Shown here: positions 24,518 through 33,729 of the stretch, one piece after another
Numbering within the stretch: the stretch's first letter is position 1
Layout of the letters: the number at the start of each line of letters is the position of its first letter
NCBI RefSeq assembly: GCF_000010805.1
Contig: NC_012522.1
Location: forward strand, 2,728,001-2,792,000
Origin: Rhodococcus opacus B4
Lineage (GTDB): Bacteria; Actinomycetota; Actinomycetes; Mycobacteriales; Mycobacteriaceae
DNA: 64,000 nt
Direction: 5' to 3'
Made by a program: the position numbers and the translations under genes
Notes under the pieces: model-generated
What the model was told of the DNA's origin: nothing
Seen by the model: the letters and a program-made list of their open reading frames with translations, nothing else
Databases searched by the model: none

Positions 24518-25946
24518 CACCACCACCGGCGGGGCCGGTAAGTTACGCGGATCCATCGGCGTCGTCGGGATCGTCTTCCTCGTCATCGCCGCCGCCGCAC
24601 CGCTGACCGCGATCGGCGGCGCACTGCCGGTCATGATCGCGATCGGCAACGGCGCAGGCGCCCCGACCGCCTATCTCATCGCGGCACTGGTCCTGCTCGT
24701 CTTCAGCGTCGGGTACGCGGCGATGAGCAGCTACATGGTCGACACCGGCGCCTTCTACGCGTACGTCGCCAAGGGCCTGGGCGAATCGTGCGGGCTCGGC
24801 GCCGCCGGCCTCGCACTGCTGACCTACACCGCGATCCAGGCCGCCGTCTACGGGCTCGCAGCCGCGACGATCCAGGGCCTGGTGGTCCAGTACGGCGGAC
24901 CCGACCTGCCGTGGTGGTTCTGGGCGCTGGTCCTCATCGCACTCGTGGCCGTGCTCGGCTACCGCAGCATCGACCTCGGCGCCAAAGTCCTCGGGGTACT
25001 CCTGGTACTCGAGATCGGCATCATCCTCGCGCTGTCGTTCGGCGTGCTGGTGAAGGGCGGCGCCGCCGGCATCGACTTCGCATCGTTCACCCCGACCTCG
25101 TTCTTCAGCGGATCCCCCGGTGTCGCGTTGATGTTCGCGATCGCGTCGTTCATCGGATTCGAGGCCACCGCGATCTACGGCGAGGAGGCACGCAACCCGC
25201 GCCGCACCATTCCGATCGCCACGTACGCGGCCGTCATCGTCATCGGCCTGGTGTACGCACTGGCGAGCTGGGCCGTGGTGCTCGCATTCGGCAGCGACAA
25301 CGTCTCCGCGGCCGCCGCCGAGGACCCTGCCGGGCTGACGTTCGCCGCCGCCGCGCACTTCCTCGGCGGTCCCGCCGCCGACGTCATGGCGATCATGCTC
25401 GTCACGAGCCTGTTCGCCGCGCTCCTGGCCTTCCACAACGCCATCTCCCGGTACGTGTTCGCCCTGGCGCGCAAGGGTGCGGCCCCGCGGGCACTGTCCC
25501 GCACCCACGCCAAGCACGGTTCCCCGCACGTCGGCTCGATCGCCCAGACGATCTCCGCGACGGTGGTCGTGGGGGTGTTCGCACTCGTCGGCGCGGATCC
25601 GGTGCTGGAACTGTTCACCTGGATGGCCGGTCTGGCCACCGTCAGCATCCTGGTGCTGATGGTGCTCACCAGCGTCGCGATCATCGCGTTCTTCGCCCGC
25701 ACCCGGCTGGACACCCGGCTCTGGCACACCCGCATCGCTCCGGTGCTCGGATGCGTGGGCCTGGTGGCCGTCACCGGGTTGGTCCTCGACAACTTCACCA
25801 CGCTGATCGGCGGTTCGGAACTGCTCGCCGACATCCTGCTGGTCGTCATCGCCCTGTTCTTCGTGGCCGGACTCGTCGTCGCCCGGGTCACCCGGCAGAG
25901 CCGGGCGGACGTCGGGCAACATCACGAACTCACCCCCACGATCTGA
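24510..25946 (+). CDS. APC family amino acid/amine permease
   Basis: A 478-residue membrane protein with about 12 hydrophobic helices of the APC superfamily. Seen: the helix 1 start [50 protein letters not shown] (helix 6 to cytoplasmic loop, the best-conserved family block) and [37 protein letters not shown]. These carriers take up amino acids or amines by cation symport. Its start overlaps the amine oxidase stop by 8 bases, so translation is coupled, and it is the obvious uptake system for the oxidase substrate. It is in the same operon as the DUF5134 protein and the amidohydrolase. Substrate inferred. Confidence 0.9.
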   Translation: MSDTTTGGAGKLRGSIGVVGIVFLVIAAAAPLTAIGGALPVMIAIGNGAGAPTAYLIAALVLLVFSVGYAAMSSYMVDTGAFYAYVAKGLGESCGLGAAGLALLTYTAIQAAVYGLAAATIQGLVVQYGGPDLPWWFWALVLIALVAVLGYRSIDLGAKVLGVLLVLEIGIILALSFGVLVKGGAAGIDFASFTPTSFFSGSPGVALMFAIASFIGFEATAIYGEEARNPRRTIPIATYAAVIVIGLVYALASWAVVLAFGSDNVSAAAAEDPAGLTFAAAAHFLGGPAADVMAIMLVTSLFAALLAFHNAISRYVFALARKGAAPRALSRTHAKHGSPHVGSIAQTISATVVVGVFALVGADPVLELFTWMAGLATVSILVLMVLTSVAIIAFFARTRLDTRLWHTRIAPVLGCVGLVAVTGLVLDNFTTLIGGSELLADILLVVIALFFVAGLVVARVTRQSRADVGQHHELTPTI

Positions 25947-25954
25947 GTCCGACG

Positions 25955-26476
25955 ATGTTCGAGATCCCTGCCGTGCACGCGGCGATGTGCGTCGGCGCCG
26001 TCGGGGCCGTCATGCCGTTGTGGCGGTCCCACGGCACGGACTGCCGGGTCCGGATCGCGCACGGCGCGATGGCTGCGTCCATGGTGGCCATGATGATTCC
26101 CGGTGTGCCTGCGTGGATTCATCTGCTCGAGGGCGCAGTTCTCGTCGTGCTCGCGCTGTTCGTCACCGGCGAGACGATGCACCGCCGGACCGCCATCCCG
26201 TGCGCGGTGGATCTCACGGCCATGGGAGTGCTGCTCCTGCTCGCTCCGACGGCGGCACCGATGCCGACAGCCTCGGCATCGGTGCCCCAGGGTCATCATC
26301 ACGGCGGCGCCGGAGTCTCGACGGGCTGGCTTCCTGTCGTCATCCTCGTCTGCTGGGCCCTGGTGGCACTGCACCTCTTTCGCTCCACCCCACCCCGCGA
26401 ACGCCGCTCCGGTGTCAGGACCGCGGCCGCGGGATCCGCACTGATGATCCTGGGCATGGCACCCATGGCCGTGTGA
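25955..26476 (+). CDS. DUF5134-like His/Met-rich membrane protein
   Basis: A 173-residue protein with about five hydrophobic segments (for example AAMCVGAVGAVMPLW, MAASMVAMMIPGVPAWIHLL, VDLTAMGVLLLLAP, WLPVVILVCWALVALHLF, and a short last one). It has many Met and His residues: GAMAASMVAMM, a GHHHGGAG loop after a Met/Pro/Ala-rich stretch, and METs near the ends. The layout matches DUF5134 proteins of actinobacteria, of unknown function. It starts 8 bases after the permease stop and is followed by the amidohydrolase after 34 bases, so it is in the amine oxidase operon. The His/Met pattern suggests copper handling for the copper-dependent amine oxidase; this is an inference only. Confidence 0.72.
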   Translation: MFEIPAVHAAMCVGAVGAVMPLWRSHGTDCRVRIAHGAMAASMVAMMIPGVPAWIHLLEGAVLVVLALFVTGETMHRRTAIPCAVDLTAMGVLLLLAPTAAPMPTASASVPQGHHHGGAGVSTGWLPVVILVCWALVALHLFRSTPPRERRSGVRTAAAGSALMILGMAPMAV

Positions 26477-26510
26477 TCGGCCTTCCACCGACAGCAACCT
26501 GGAGGAACCG

Positions 26511-28220
26511 ATGAGTTACGCCGATGCCGTCTACACCCACGGCAAGGTCTTCACCGTCGACGAGAACTTCACGATCGCCACGGCCCTGGCCGTGCGTGAC
26601 GGACTCGTCCAGGCGGTGGGCAGTGACACCGAGATCGACACCCTGATCGGACCGGACACCGTGGTCACGGACCTCGGGGGGAGGACGGTCCTCCCGGGAA
26701 TCAACGATTCGCACCTGCACGCCATCGCGTACGGACTCGACACCCCGCCGCTGTCGCTCGACGTCTCGTTCCCGGCGGTCCGGTCGATCGCCGACGTCCG
26801 CGAACTCGTGCGGGAGGCCGCCTCGGCCGCCGAGGACGGCGCCTGGATCATCGGAACAGGATGGGACGACGGCTATCTCGACGAATGCCTCGCCGAGGAG
26901 GGGCGGACACCGACCCGCTGGGACCTCGACGACGTGTCCCCGAACAATCCCGTGTTCCTGCAGGACTTCTCCCGGCACACGTCGTGGGTGAACAGCGCGG
27001 CACTTACCCTCGCCGGGGTCGACGAGACCACCCCGCTGCCGCCCGGCAGCCTCATGCCCACCGGTGAGGACGGCCTGCTGACCGGAATCGTCATGGAGGG
27101 TGCGCAGGCCCTCGTGCAGCGGGTGCTGCCCGCCCTCACCCGGGAACGCCGGGAAGAGGCACTGCGTTCGGCGATCTCGATCCTGCAGAGCGAGGGCATC
27201 ACCAGCTTCACCGACCCCGCCATCGGACCCGGCGGGGAGGCCCTCGCCGGCGGCGCGATGGGAGCGGAGGGCCTGGCGGTGTATGCCGACCTCGCCCGCC
27301 GCGGAGAACTCGGCGCCCGCGTGAACCTGCTCCTCCTGCCCACCGGAATGTCCGGATCGGCCGAGGACTTCGGGCGTAACCTCACCGGCATCGAGGTCCC
27401 GGACACGGTGGACCCCCGGATGTTCCGGGTTCTCGGGGTGAAGGTGTTCGCCGACGGCATCCCGCCGAGCAAGACCGCGTGGATGCACGAGGAGTACGTC
27501 GGCGGCGGCTGCGGCTCCCTCTGCGTCGGCGGCGACACCGACGAGCGCCAGGTGTACGAGGTGACCGAGATGGTGCGCATCGGCCACGAGGCCGGCTACC
27601 AGATCGGTGTGCACGTCACCGGCGACCGCGCCATCGACACCGTCGCCGAGGCGATCATCGCCGCACAGAACGCGCACCCCCGCGACGATGCCCGGCACTA
27701 CCTGATCCACGGCGACTTCATCAGCGAGGCCACCCTGAAGCGGCTCGCCGACAACGACATCGGCGTCAACATGAACCCGACGATCAAGTGGACGATCGCC
27801 GACCTCGAGGTCGGGGTGGTCGGGACCGAACGCGCCGCCTACGAGTGGCCGTATCGCAGCGCCGTCGAATCCGGAGTGCACCTGATGAGCAGTTCCGATG
27901 CACCGGTCACCCCGCCCGACTGGCGCCAGGGCATCTCGACGATGATCCTGCGGGAGAGCAAGGCCAGCGGCGCGGTGAGCGGACCCGACCAGACCATCGG
28001 GCTCGCCGACGCCGTCCGGACCTACACGATCAACGCCGCCTGGCAGGACTTCGCCGAGGACTGGAAGGGATCCCTCGAGCCCGGCAAGGTGGCCGACCTG
28101 TGCATCCTCGACGGCGACCTCGAGACCGTCGACCCGCACGACATTCCGGCGATGCAGGTCGTCACCACCGTGCTGGGCGGGAAGGTCGTGTTCGAGCGCG
28201 TCACCGAGAGTGTCGCGTAG
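26511..28220 (+). CDS. Metal-dependent amidohydrolase (YtcJ-like, amidohydrolase 3 family)
   Basis: A 569-residue amidohydrolase of the YtcJ/AmdHyd_3 branch. Seen: the N-terminal beta-sandwich piece (ALAVRDGLVQAVGSD), the NDSHLHA metal-binding motif at about residue 66, HVTGDRAIDTV in the middle, HGDFIS, SSSDAPVTPPDW (last catalytic Asp) and the closing GSLEPGKVADLCILDGDLETV. These enzymes cleave C-N bonds of amides and related compounds with zinc in a TIM barrel. It is the last gene of the amine oxidase operon, after a ribosome site GGAGG, and a perfect 17-bp hairpin follows. It could cleave an amide of the amine (for example an acylated phenylethylamine or indole-3-acetamide). The substrate is unknown. 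Confidence 0.85.
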   Translation: MSYADAVYTHGKVFTVDENFTIATALAVRDGLVQAVGSDTEIDTLIGPDTVVTDLGGRTVLPGINDSHLHAIAYGLDTPPLSLDVSFPAVRSIADVRELVREAASAAEDGAWIIGTGWDDGYLDECLAEEGRTPTRWDLDDVSPNNPVFLQDFSRHTSWVNSAALTLAGVDETTPLPPGSLMPTGEDGLLTGIVMEGAQALVQRVLPALTRERREEALRSAISILQSEGITSFTDPAIGPGGEALAGGAMGAEGLAVYADLARRGELGARVNLLLLPTGMSGSAEDFGRNLTGIEVPDTVDPRMFRVLGVKVFADGIPPSKTAWMHEEYVGGGCGSLCVGGDTDERQVYEVTEMVRIGHEAGYQIGVHVTGDRAIDTVAEAIIAAQNAHPRDDARHYLIHGDFISEATLKRLADNDIGVNMNPTIKWTIADLEVGVVGTERAAYEWPYRSAVESGVHLMSSSDAPVTPPDWRQGISTMILRESKASGAVSGPDQTIGLADAVRTYTINAAWQDFAEDWKGSLEPGKVADLCILDGDLETVDPHDIPAMQVVTTVLGGKVVFERVTESVA

Positions 28221-28239
28221 GCCGCAGAAAGACGAGATT

Positions 28240-28282
28240 CGAACGGCCGGTTCACCATTTCCCTGGGTGAACCGGCCGTTCG
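28240..28282. terminator. Perfect 17-bp hairpin after the amine operon
   Basis: CGAACGGCCGGTTCACC (28240-28256) and its exact complement (28266-28282) with a 9-base loop, 19 bases after the amidohydrolase stop and just before the convergent 100-residue gene. It would end transcription on both strands. Confidence 0.85.
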
Positions 28283-28295
28283 CCGTGCGAGCGCG

Positions 28296-28598
28296 TCACT
28301 GCGCCCAGGCGGCCTCGGCGATCCAGTACTCGCTGCCGTCGGCGCTGATTCCGCGTTGCCAATCGGTGGTCCGCCGCAGGTTCGGCTCGATGCGCGCGGT
28401 GGCCACGTCGGCGCCGTCCGGACCGTCCTCCCGCACCTGCCAGTGCACCCAGTTCACTTCGTTGCCGTGTTCGTCGTGCACGAAGAGGTCGACGTGATGC
28501 CAGCCGTAGCGGTGGGTGTCGGCGTAGCAGGTCAGGAACGTGCGATGGTGATGCGAATAGTCCACGAGGTACCTCCGGGGCCGCGGTGGTTTTCCCAC
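28296..28598 (-). CDS. Conserved-looking hypothetical protein, His/Trp-rich
   Basis: A 100-residue protein I do not recognise. The middle is rich in His, Tyr and Trp: VDYSHHHRTFLTCYADTHRY, GWHHVDLFVHDEHGNEVNWV and HWQVREDG. This looks like a beta-sandwich fold with conserved polar residues. No signal peptide or membrane segment. The start could be the ATG at 28598 (MGKPPRPRRY) or a GTG a few codons later (VDYSHHH). It lies 56 bases downstream of the histidine kinase stop on the same strand, so it could share its transcript. Coding character is supported by the codon bias in the third position. Function unknown. Confidence 0.6.
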   Translation of the reverse strand: MGKPPRPRRYLVDYSHHHRTFLTCYADTHRYGWHHVDLFVHDEHGNEVNWVHWQVREDGPDGADVATARIEPNLRRTTDWQRGISADGSEYWIAEAAWAQ

Positions 28599-28654
28599 AA
28601 CGCTAGAACCTGATCGTGCCGGGCGGAATCCAAGAAACCTTTACGCGAGCCTGC

Positions 28655-30160
28655 TCAGTGATACCGCTCTGCCGGCAGCGTGAACGTGAACACCGCGCCG
28701 TGCGGATCGTTCTCCCGCGCCTCGAGTGTGCCGCCCTGACGGGTGATGATGCGGTGGCTCAGCGCGAGTCCGATTCCGTGTCCCGTCGACTTCGAGGTGA
28801 ACGCGCCGTCGAAGATGCGGCCGTCCGGAATGTGCGAGAGACCCTTGCCGTGGTCCTCGACACTCACGACGCCCTCCGCCTCCGTCGCCTCGGTGCGGAC
28901 CGTCACGACGCGGTCGTCCGCCGGCCACTCCGCCATCTCGTCGATGGCGTTGAAACACAGGTTCAGGATGACCTGCCCGGTCAGCACACGCTCACACACG
29001 ACGGCGACCGTCCCGGGCGCGCGAAGGTATTCGACGCGAACACCTTTCTGCCGCGCTCGAATGTCGATGAAATACGCGCACTCGTCCACGATGTCGTTGA
29101 GGTCGACGATCTGCTGGGACTCCTCGAGTTGCGTCACGTATTCGCGCAGGCTCCGGACGATCTGATTGGCCCGGTCGATCTGCTTGCGCGCCTCCCCGAG
29201 GCCCCAGCTCACTTCGTCGCGTCCGCTCTGCCCGTCACCGAGGCGGCTCTGCGTTCCGGCGATGAAGTTGGTGGCGGCCGCGAGCGGCTGGGCCAGCTCG
29301 TGTGCGATGGCCATGGCCATGTCGCCCATCGCGTTGTAGCGGGCCAGGTAGTTGAGGTACTGCGAGTCCCGTTCGTGCTCCTGTTCGGTGCGGACGTGCT
29401 CGGTGACGTCGTGGAAGAGCAGCAGGTGCCCACTCAGATCGTTCTCGATCGCGATGTGCTGGCAACTCCCCGCATGCCACCGGCGCTCCTCGGACGTCAG
29501 TTCCACCTCGTAACGCAGACTCTGGGATCCCCCGTCAGCGGTGGTCAGGGCCAGAGCCCGGCGCACGCTCTCCCGTGACTGCCCCGCCCGGCAGAACTCC
29601 GTGAAGCGTTCGCCGACAAGCGATGCCACCGGGACCTTCAGGAGTTCCGACGCCGCCTCGCTCGCATACGTAATGCGGCTGTCGTCGTCGAGAACCAGGA
29701 TGCCTTCGGCCATGTTCCGCAGGAACGCGGCCAGGCGGGCCTCGGTGCGGCTGAGATCGGCCTCGGTGCGCGTGAGGTCGCGGCGCATCGACGTTTCCTG
29801 CTCGATGTCGCGGAACTGCACCATCACCACGGTCCGGGCGCTCAGCTCGACCCGAATCGCGATCGCCTCCGTCAGGACCTCTCGTCCGCTCTTCGCGCGA
29901 TACGCCCATTCGGTGACCGCAGCCCCGTTGTCGACGGCCTCCTGCAGCCATCGTCGTCCCACCGACCGCCGGTAGCGCTTCGCCGGGGAACTCATATCGG
30001 GGGCCTTGAGCGGTTTGAGCTCCTCGACCGTGAACTCGAGCAGTTCCGACGCCGCCCTGTTCGCCCAGAGGATGTCCTTGGTCGCCGCATCGTGGACCAG
30101 CACGCAGTAGCGGAGCGACTGAACGAGTTGTTCGTAGTCGGACGGCGCGAGATCGGACAA
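28655..30160 (-). CDS. Cytoplasmic PAS-PAS histidine kinase (FixL/StyS-like)
   Basis: Encodes 501 residues without membrane segments. Two PAS domains (about 8-118 and 143-255) precede a kinase core. Seen: phosphoacceptor MAIAHELAQPLAAATNF (His287), the N box LNLCFNAIDEM, DHGKGLS and GHGIGLALSHRII (ATP-binding lid). The HELxQPL form of the H box is typical of FixL/TodS-type kinases. As the protein is soluble, it should sense a cytoplasmic small molecule, such as an indole or arylacetate, or the redox state. It is divergent from iacA with 198 bases between, and its likely partner, a FixJ-type regulator, is 6 kb away at 36015. So the pair frames iacA-F. The iac link is an inference from location. 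Confidence 0.88.
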   Translation of the reverse strand: MSDLAPSDYEQLVQSLRYCVLVHDAATKDILWANRAASELLEFTVEELKPLKAPDMSSPAKRYRRSVGRRWLQEAVDNGAAVTEWAYRAKSGREVLTEAIAIRVELSARTVVMVQFRDIEQETSMRRDLTRTEADLSRTEARLAAFLRNMAEGILVLDDDSRITYASEAASELLKVPVASLVGERFTEFCRAGQSRESVRRALALTTADGGSQSLRYEVELTSEERRWHAGSCQHIAIENDLSGHLLLFHDVTEHVRTEQEHERDSQYLNYLARYNAMGDMAMAIAHELAQPLAAATNFIAGTQSRLGDGQSGRDEVSWGLGEARKQIDRANQIVRSLREYVTQLEESQQIVDLNDIVDECAYFIDIRARQKGVRVEYLRAPGTVAVVCERVLTGQVILNLCFNAIDEMAEWPADDRVVTVRTEATEAEGVVSVEDHGKGLSHIPDGRIFDGAFTSKSTGHGIGLALSHRIITRQGGTLEARENDPHGAVFTFTLPAERYH

Positions 30161-30213
30161 TGCGGCCTCCTTGGGCTCGTCTCGAGTCTACTGAGCGGCC
30201 CGACCGCGGACAC

Positions 30214-30232
30214 GATAGGGAATTCCTTTACT
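30214..30232. promoter_or_regulatory. Motif shared by the two iac control regions, copy 1
   Basis: GATAGGGAATTCCTTTACT in the region between the kinase and iacA holds the palindrome GGAATTCC. A 19-base stretch at 36707-36725 on the other strand (GGTAGGGGATTTCTTCAGT) matches at 14 of 19 positions. These are the two promoter regions that the split two-component pair would control, so it may be the response regulator's site. Confidence 0.45.
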
Positions 30233-30358
30233 CCGAGGCGACATCTCTGCACGTGCGCGGGAGGAAGCACCGATTGAGTGATGCCCGCCACCGCAATAGC
30301 GTGAATTCGACACGAAACACGCCACACCCCTTCTACTTCGCGTCGATCGGAGCATTTG

Positions 30359-31522
30359 ATGACCACCACCGCACCGACCCTCGGCACGACGGACTCCGCC
30401 GCGAACGGGACACTGTCGTTCGAGGATGTTCTCGAGCACGTCGCATTGCGGCGGGAAGAGTTCGCCACACAGAAGTTCGTGCCTCGCGACATGATCGACG
30501 AGTTCAAGCAGGTCGGCATCTACCGCGCCGCGACCCCACGCCGGTTCGGCGGCGACGCACTGCCCCCGAGCGAGTTTCTGCGGATGATCGAACGAATCTC
30601 CGCCGTGGACGCGTCGGCGGGCTGGGTCGCGAGTTTCGGCTCCGCCCTCGTCTATCTGGCCGCGCTGCCCCTCGCGACTCAAGCGGAGTTGTACAAAGAC
30701 AGCCCCGACCTCGTCTTCGCCGGCGGCCTGTTCCCCGTGCAACCCGTCGAACAGGTGCCCGGAGGTCTGAAGATCAGCGGGCAGTGGAAATTCGCCAGCG
30801 GATGCAAGGGCGCCGACATCCTCGGCGTGGGCATCCGGGGCGGCGACTCCACATCGGGGAAGCCGCGCACCGCCCTGCTGTGGCCGGAGGACGTCGAGAT
30901 CGTCGAGAACTGGGACGTGCTCGGGCTGTCGGGAACCGGTAGTCACGAACTGAAGGTCGACGGCGTCGTCGTGCCTGAGGACTGGACATTCATCCGGGGC
31001 GGCACCCCGACCCTCGACGAACCCCTCTACCGCTATCCGTCCATCGCGTACGCCGCGCAGGTGCTGGCCGTCGTCAATCTCGGAGTGGGCCGCGCCGCGC
31101 TCGACCACGCGCTCGAGGTCGGCGCGGGACGCACCGGAATCACCGGGGCGCCCAAGCTCGCCGACCGCGCCTACTACCGCATCGACCTGGCCAAGGCGGA
31201 GGCCACGCTGCGATCCGCACGCGCCTTCTTCTACGAGGTCACGGACGAGGCGTATGCCACGGTGGTCGCCGGCGATCCCGTCCCGGAAAAGCTTGCGGCA
31301 CTTCTCCGTCTGTCCTCGACACACGTCGCGAAGGCGGGAGCGTCCGCGGTGCACACCGCATTCCAGTTGTCGGGAACCGGTGCCATCTACGACGGCAACG
31401 CGATGCAGCGGTACATGCGCGAGTCGCTGGTCACCCCGCAGCACGCTTTCCTCGGCGACGGCATCTACGACAGCGCCGGCGCGGTGCTCATGGACATCCC
31501 GCCGTTCCCCGGCTTCATCTGA
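30359..31522 (+). CDS. iacA: IacA, acyl-CoA dehydrogenase-like flavoprotein of indole-3-acetate catabolism
   Basis: A 387-residue protein of the acyl-CoA dehydrogenase/HpaB-like flavin monooxygenase group. Seen: AATPRRFGGDALPPSEFLRMIERIS, GGLKISGQWKFASGCKGAD and GTGSHELKVDGVVVPEDW; it lacks a good base Glu, as fits an oxygenase that uses reduced flavin rather than a dehydrogenase. In known iac clusters IacA makes the first attack on the indole ring of indole-3-acetate with flavin from IacG. ATG at 30359; the TTG two codons earlier is less likely. It is the first of seven genes (iacA-B-I-C-D-E-F) on this strand. The whole set in one place makes the call sound. Confidence 0.85.
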   Translation: MTTTAPTLGTTDSAANGTLSFEDVLEHVALRREEFATQKFVPRDMIDEFKQVGIYRAATPRRFGGDALPPSEFLRMIERISAVDASAGWVASFGSALVYLAALPLATQAELYKDSPDLVFAGGLFPVQPVEQVPGGLKISGQWKFASGCKGADILGVGIRGGDSTSGKPRTALLWPEDVEIVENWDVLGLSGTGSHELKVDGVVVPEDWTFIRGGTPTLDEPLYRYPSIAYAAQVLAVVNLGVGRAALDHALEVGAGRTGITGAPKLADRAYYRIDLAKAEATLRSARAFFYEVTDEAYATVVAGDPVPEKLAALLRLSSTHVAKAGASAVHTAFQLSGTGAIYDGNAMQRYMRESLVTPQHAFLGDGIYDSAGAVLMDIPPFPGFI

Positions 31523-31550
31523 CCACCCTTTTCGACTCGAGGAGACGATC

Positions 31551-31928
31551 GTGAGCGACACCGAGACCACACCGTTGCGGGTTCTGTTCTGCATCGGCAT
31601 CAACCAGAACTTCTTCGACCTTCCCACCGGCCAGGGCGGGCTGGTGTGGAAGGCGTTCTCCGGGATGATGGACGCGCTGGCCCAAACCCCCGGCGTCCGG
31701 GTGATCGGGGACATCGACGACGACAGCCACATGGTCGGACCGTCGGACGGCTGGCCGTGGACCTGCTACATCCTCGCCGACGTCGACACCCAGGAGACCG
31801 TCAAGGCCGTCTGCAACCTCTTCCGCACCACCACGGTCGGCGAGTACACGCTGTGGCGATACGCGAAGATCGAGGCCCGCATCGGCCGCGCGCTCACCGT
31901 CCGCGAAGACGTCGACCTCGGCGTGTGA
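31551..31928 (+). CDS. iacB: IacB-like small protein of indole-3-acetate catabolism
   Basis: Encodes 125 residues with the conserved LRVLFCIGINQNFFDLPTG start and KAVCNLFRTTTVG...EARIGRALTVRED end, as in the short IacB proteins of known iac clusters. The fold is not recognised; a small ferredoxin-like (EthD/Dabb) fold is a guess. GTG start at 31551, preceded by GGAGACG at a good spacing and 28 bases after iacA; the end overlaps iacI by 4 bases. Its step in the pathway is less well understood than the oxygenase steps. The position next to iacA and the unusual sequence make the assignment reasonable. Confidence 0.75.
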   Translation: MSDTETTPLRVLFCIGINQNFFDLPTGQGGLVWKAFSGMMDALAQTPGVRVIGDIDDDSHMVGPSDGWPWTCYILADVDTQETVKAVCNLFRTTTVGEYTLWRYAKIEARIGRALTVREDVDLGV

Positions 31929-32434
31929 GCGAGATGCACCGTGCGGGCGCGACCGAGCACATCGAGAAGCGCGAGGCCGTGCACCGGGTGATGTGCCGCT
32001 ACATGGAGCTGTGTGACGTTCCGGCCGTGCGCTTCTCGGCCCTGGAACTCGGCTCGCTGTTCACCCCCGACGCGGTGTGGGAAGGCGTCGGCAGCGACTA
32101 CGCGCACAAGTTCGGCAGGCGGCAGGGGCGCGAGGAGATCGTCGGAATGCTCACCGCGTACCTTCCACCGAGCTCCCATTTCCGGGCAAATGCGCACCTG
32201 CTCGGCAACGAGCAGATCGACGTGGACGGACCCGCCGCGCACGGGCGGTGGGTGATGCAGCAGCTGTCGCGGTACGAGGACGACTCGGCCGAACTGCTCG
32301 TCGCCCGCATCACCGCCGAGTGCGAAATCCGGAACGGCACCGCCCGCATCAGCCACTTCACGACCGAGAAGCTGTTCGCCAGCCGCCTCGACGAGGCAGC
32401 GCGACTGCTCGAATCGAATGGAAAGAGAACGTGA
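31925..32434 (+). CDS. iacI: IacI-like SnoaL/NTF2-fold protein
   Basis: Encodes 169 residues (GTG at 31925, overlapping the iacB stop; an ATG at 31934 gives 166). It is a SnoaL-like NTF2-fold protein: REAVHRVMCRYMELCDVPAVRFSALELGSLFTPDAVWEG, then GREEIVGML, HLLGNEQIDVDG and RISHFTTEKLFASRL. Known iac clusters have a protein of this fold, IacI, placed either at the end or within the set; the NTF2 fold suits a dehydratase/isomerase or a chaperone for the ring step. It sits between iacB and iacC with overlaps at both ends, which shows strict translational coupling. The exact function is not established. Confidence 0.72.
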   Translation: MSEMHRAGATEHIEKREAVHRVMCRYMELCDVPAVRFSALELGSLFTPDAVWEGVGSDYAHKFGRRQGREEIVGMLTAYLPPSSHFRANAHLLGNEQIDVDGPAAHGRWVMQQLSRYEDDSAELLVARITAECEIRNGTARISHFTTEKLFASRLDEAARLLESNGKRT

Positions 32435-33729
32435 TGACCACTTCGCTGGATCCCACGGACACCAGTTTCACGAAAACCGACTTCGCGGACCTCGCCACCG
32501 ACGACTGCGTGGCCGGATCGCTGTACACCGACCCCGACATGTTCGAGGCCGAGCTCGAGAAGATCTTCTACCGCACCTGGGTATGGGTTGCCCACGAGAG
32601 CGAGATCCCCGAAGCCGGCAGCTACAAGATGGCGACCATCGGCAGGCAGCCGGTGATCGTCAACCGCGATCGCAAGGGAAACTTCAATGTCCTGCTGAAC
32701 CGGTGCCGCCACCGCGGGGCCAGCGTGTGCGAGGTGCCCAAGGGCAAGGCGAACGGCTTCACCTGCCCGTATCACAGCTGGTCGTACGCCCTCGACGGAC
32801 GTCTGCGCGGAATCCCCTACCCCGACGGCTACGACGAGGATCTCGACAAGAAGGACCTGCCCCTGCAGAGCCTGCGAGTCGAGTCGTACGCCGGGATGAT
32901 CTTCGCCAGCTTCAACCCCGACGTCGAACCTCTCGACGACTTCCTCGGCGACGCGAAGGTGTGGATCGACCTGTTCATGAAGCAGGGCGCCGGCTACCCC
33001 ATCAAGACCCAGGGCGAACACTGCTTCCGGTTCCGCGGGAACTGGAAGATCCAGTTGGAGAACACCACCGACGGCTACCACTTCCCGATCGTGCACCGCT
33101 CCTGGATGTCGTCCGTCGACGCCGAAACCGCCGACATGCTCTCCTTCATGACCGACGACAACGCCGTCACGCACGCTCTCGGCAACGGTCACAGCGTCGC
33201 CATCATGGTCCCCGAGCACGTCGATCTCGACCACGACGACGGCAGCGAGAAGATTCAGGCGCGTTTCGACCACATCGTCGAGGAACTGTCGAAGACGATG
33301 CCCGCCGACCAGGTCCGCCGCATCGTCCGCTCGATGCACGGTGCCGGGTTCAACCTCAACATCTTCCCCAACGTCGCGATGTCGATGTCGTTCTTCCGCG
33401 TCCTGCGGCCCATCGCGGTCGACGAGACCGAGATCCGGCACATCGCCCTCGGTATGGACGGCGGGCCGGAGATCGTCAACCGGGAACGCCTCCGGATCCA
33501 CGAACACTTCCAGGGCCCGTTCGGGTTCGGCAGCCCCGACGATTCCGAGGCCTGGGACCGGGTCCAGCGCGGCTCCCGTGGCGCCCCCGGAATGCCGATC
33601 ATGGTGAACCGCGGCCTGAACCGCGAAGCACTCGACAGCAACGGACACCGCACGTCGCACGTCACCGACGAAACCGGAATGCGCGAGGCCTACGCAATGT
33701 GGAAGAGGATGATGACCGATGAGCACTGA
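32434..33729 (+). CDS. iacC: IacC, Rieske dioxygenase large subunit
   Basis: Encodes 431 residues, a Rieske non-haem iron ring-hydroxylating oxygenase alpha subunit. Seen: Rieske ligands C91-R-H93 and C111-P-Y-H114 (CxH-17-CxxH), and mononuclear iron ligands in NTTDGYHFPIVH (His216, His221, bridging Asp213), with a third acid later. In iac clusters IacC with IacD acts on an oxindole or dioxindole acetate intermediate toward catechol. ATG at 32434 is one base into the iacI stop; a GTG one codon earlier would also be in frame. The iacD start overlaps the end by 11 bases. Electrons should come from IacF. Confidence 0.9.
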   Translation: MTTSLDPTDTSFTKTDFADLATDDCVAGSLYTDPDMFEAELEKIFYRTWVWVAHESEIPEAGSYKMATIGRQPVIVNRDRKGNFNVLLNRCRHRGASVCEVPKGKANGFTCPYHSWSYALDGRLRGIPYPDGYDEDLDKKDLPLQSLRVESYAGMIFASFNPDVEPLDDFLGDAKVWIDLFMKQGAGYPIKTQGEHCFRFRGNWKIQLENTTDGYHFPIVHRSWMSSVDAETADMLSFMTDDNAVTHALGNGHSVAIMVPEHVDLDHDDGSEKIQARFDHIVEELSKTMPADQVRRIVRSMHGAGFNLNIFPNVAMSMSFFRVLRPIAVDETEIRHIALGMDGGPEIVNRERLRIHEHFQGPFGFGSPDDSEAWDRVQRGSRGAPGMPIMVNRGLNREALDSNGHRTSHVTDETGMREAYAMWKRMMTDEH

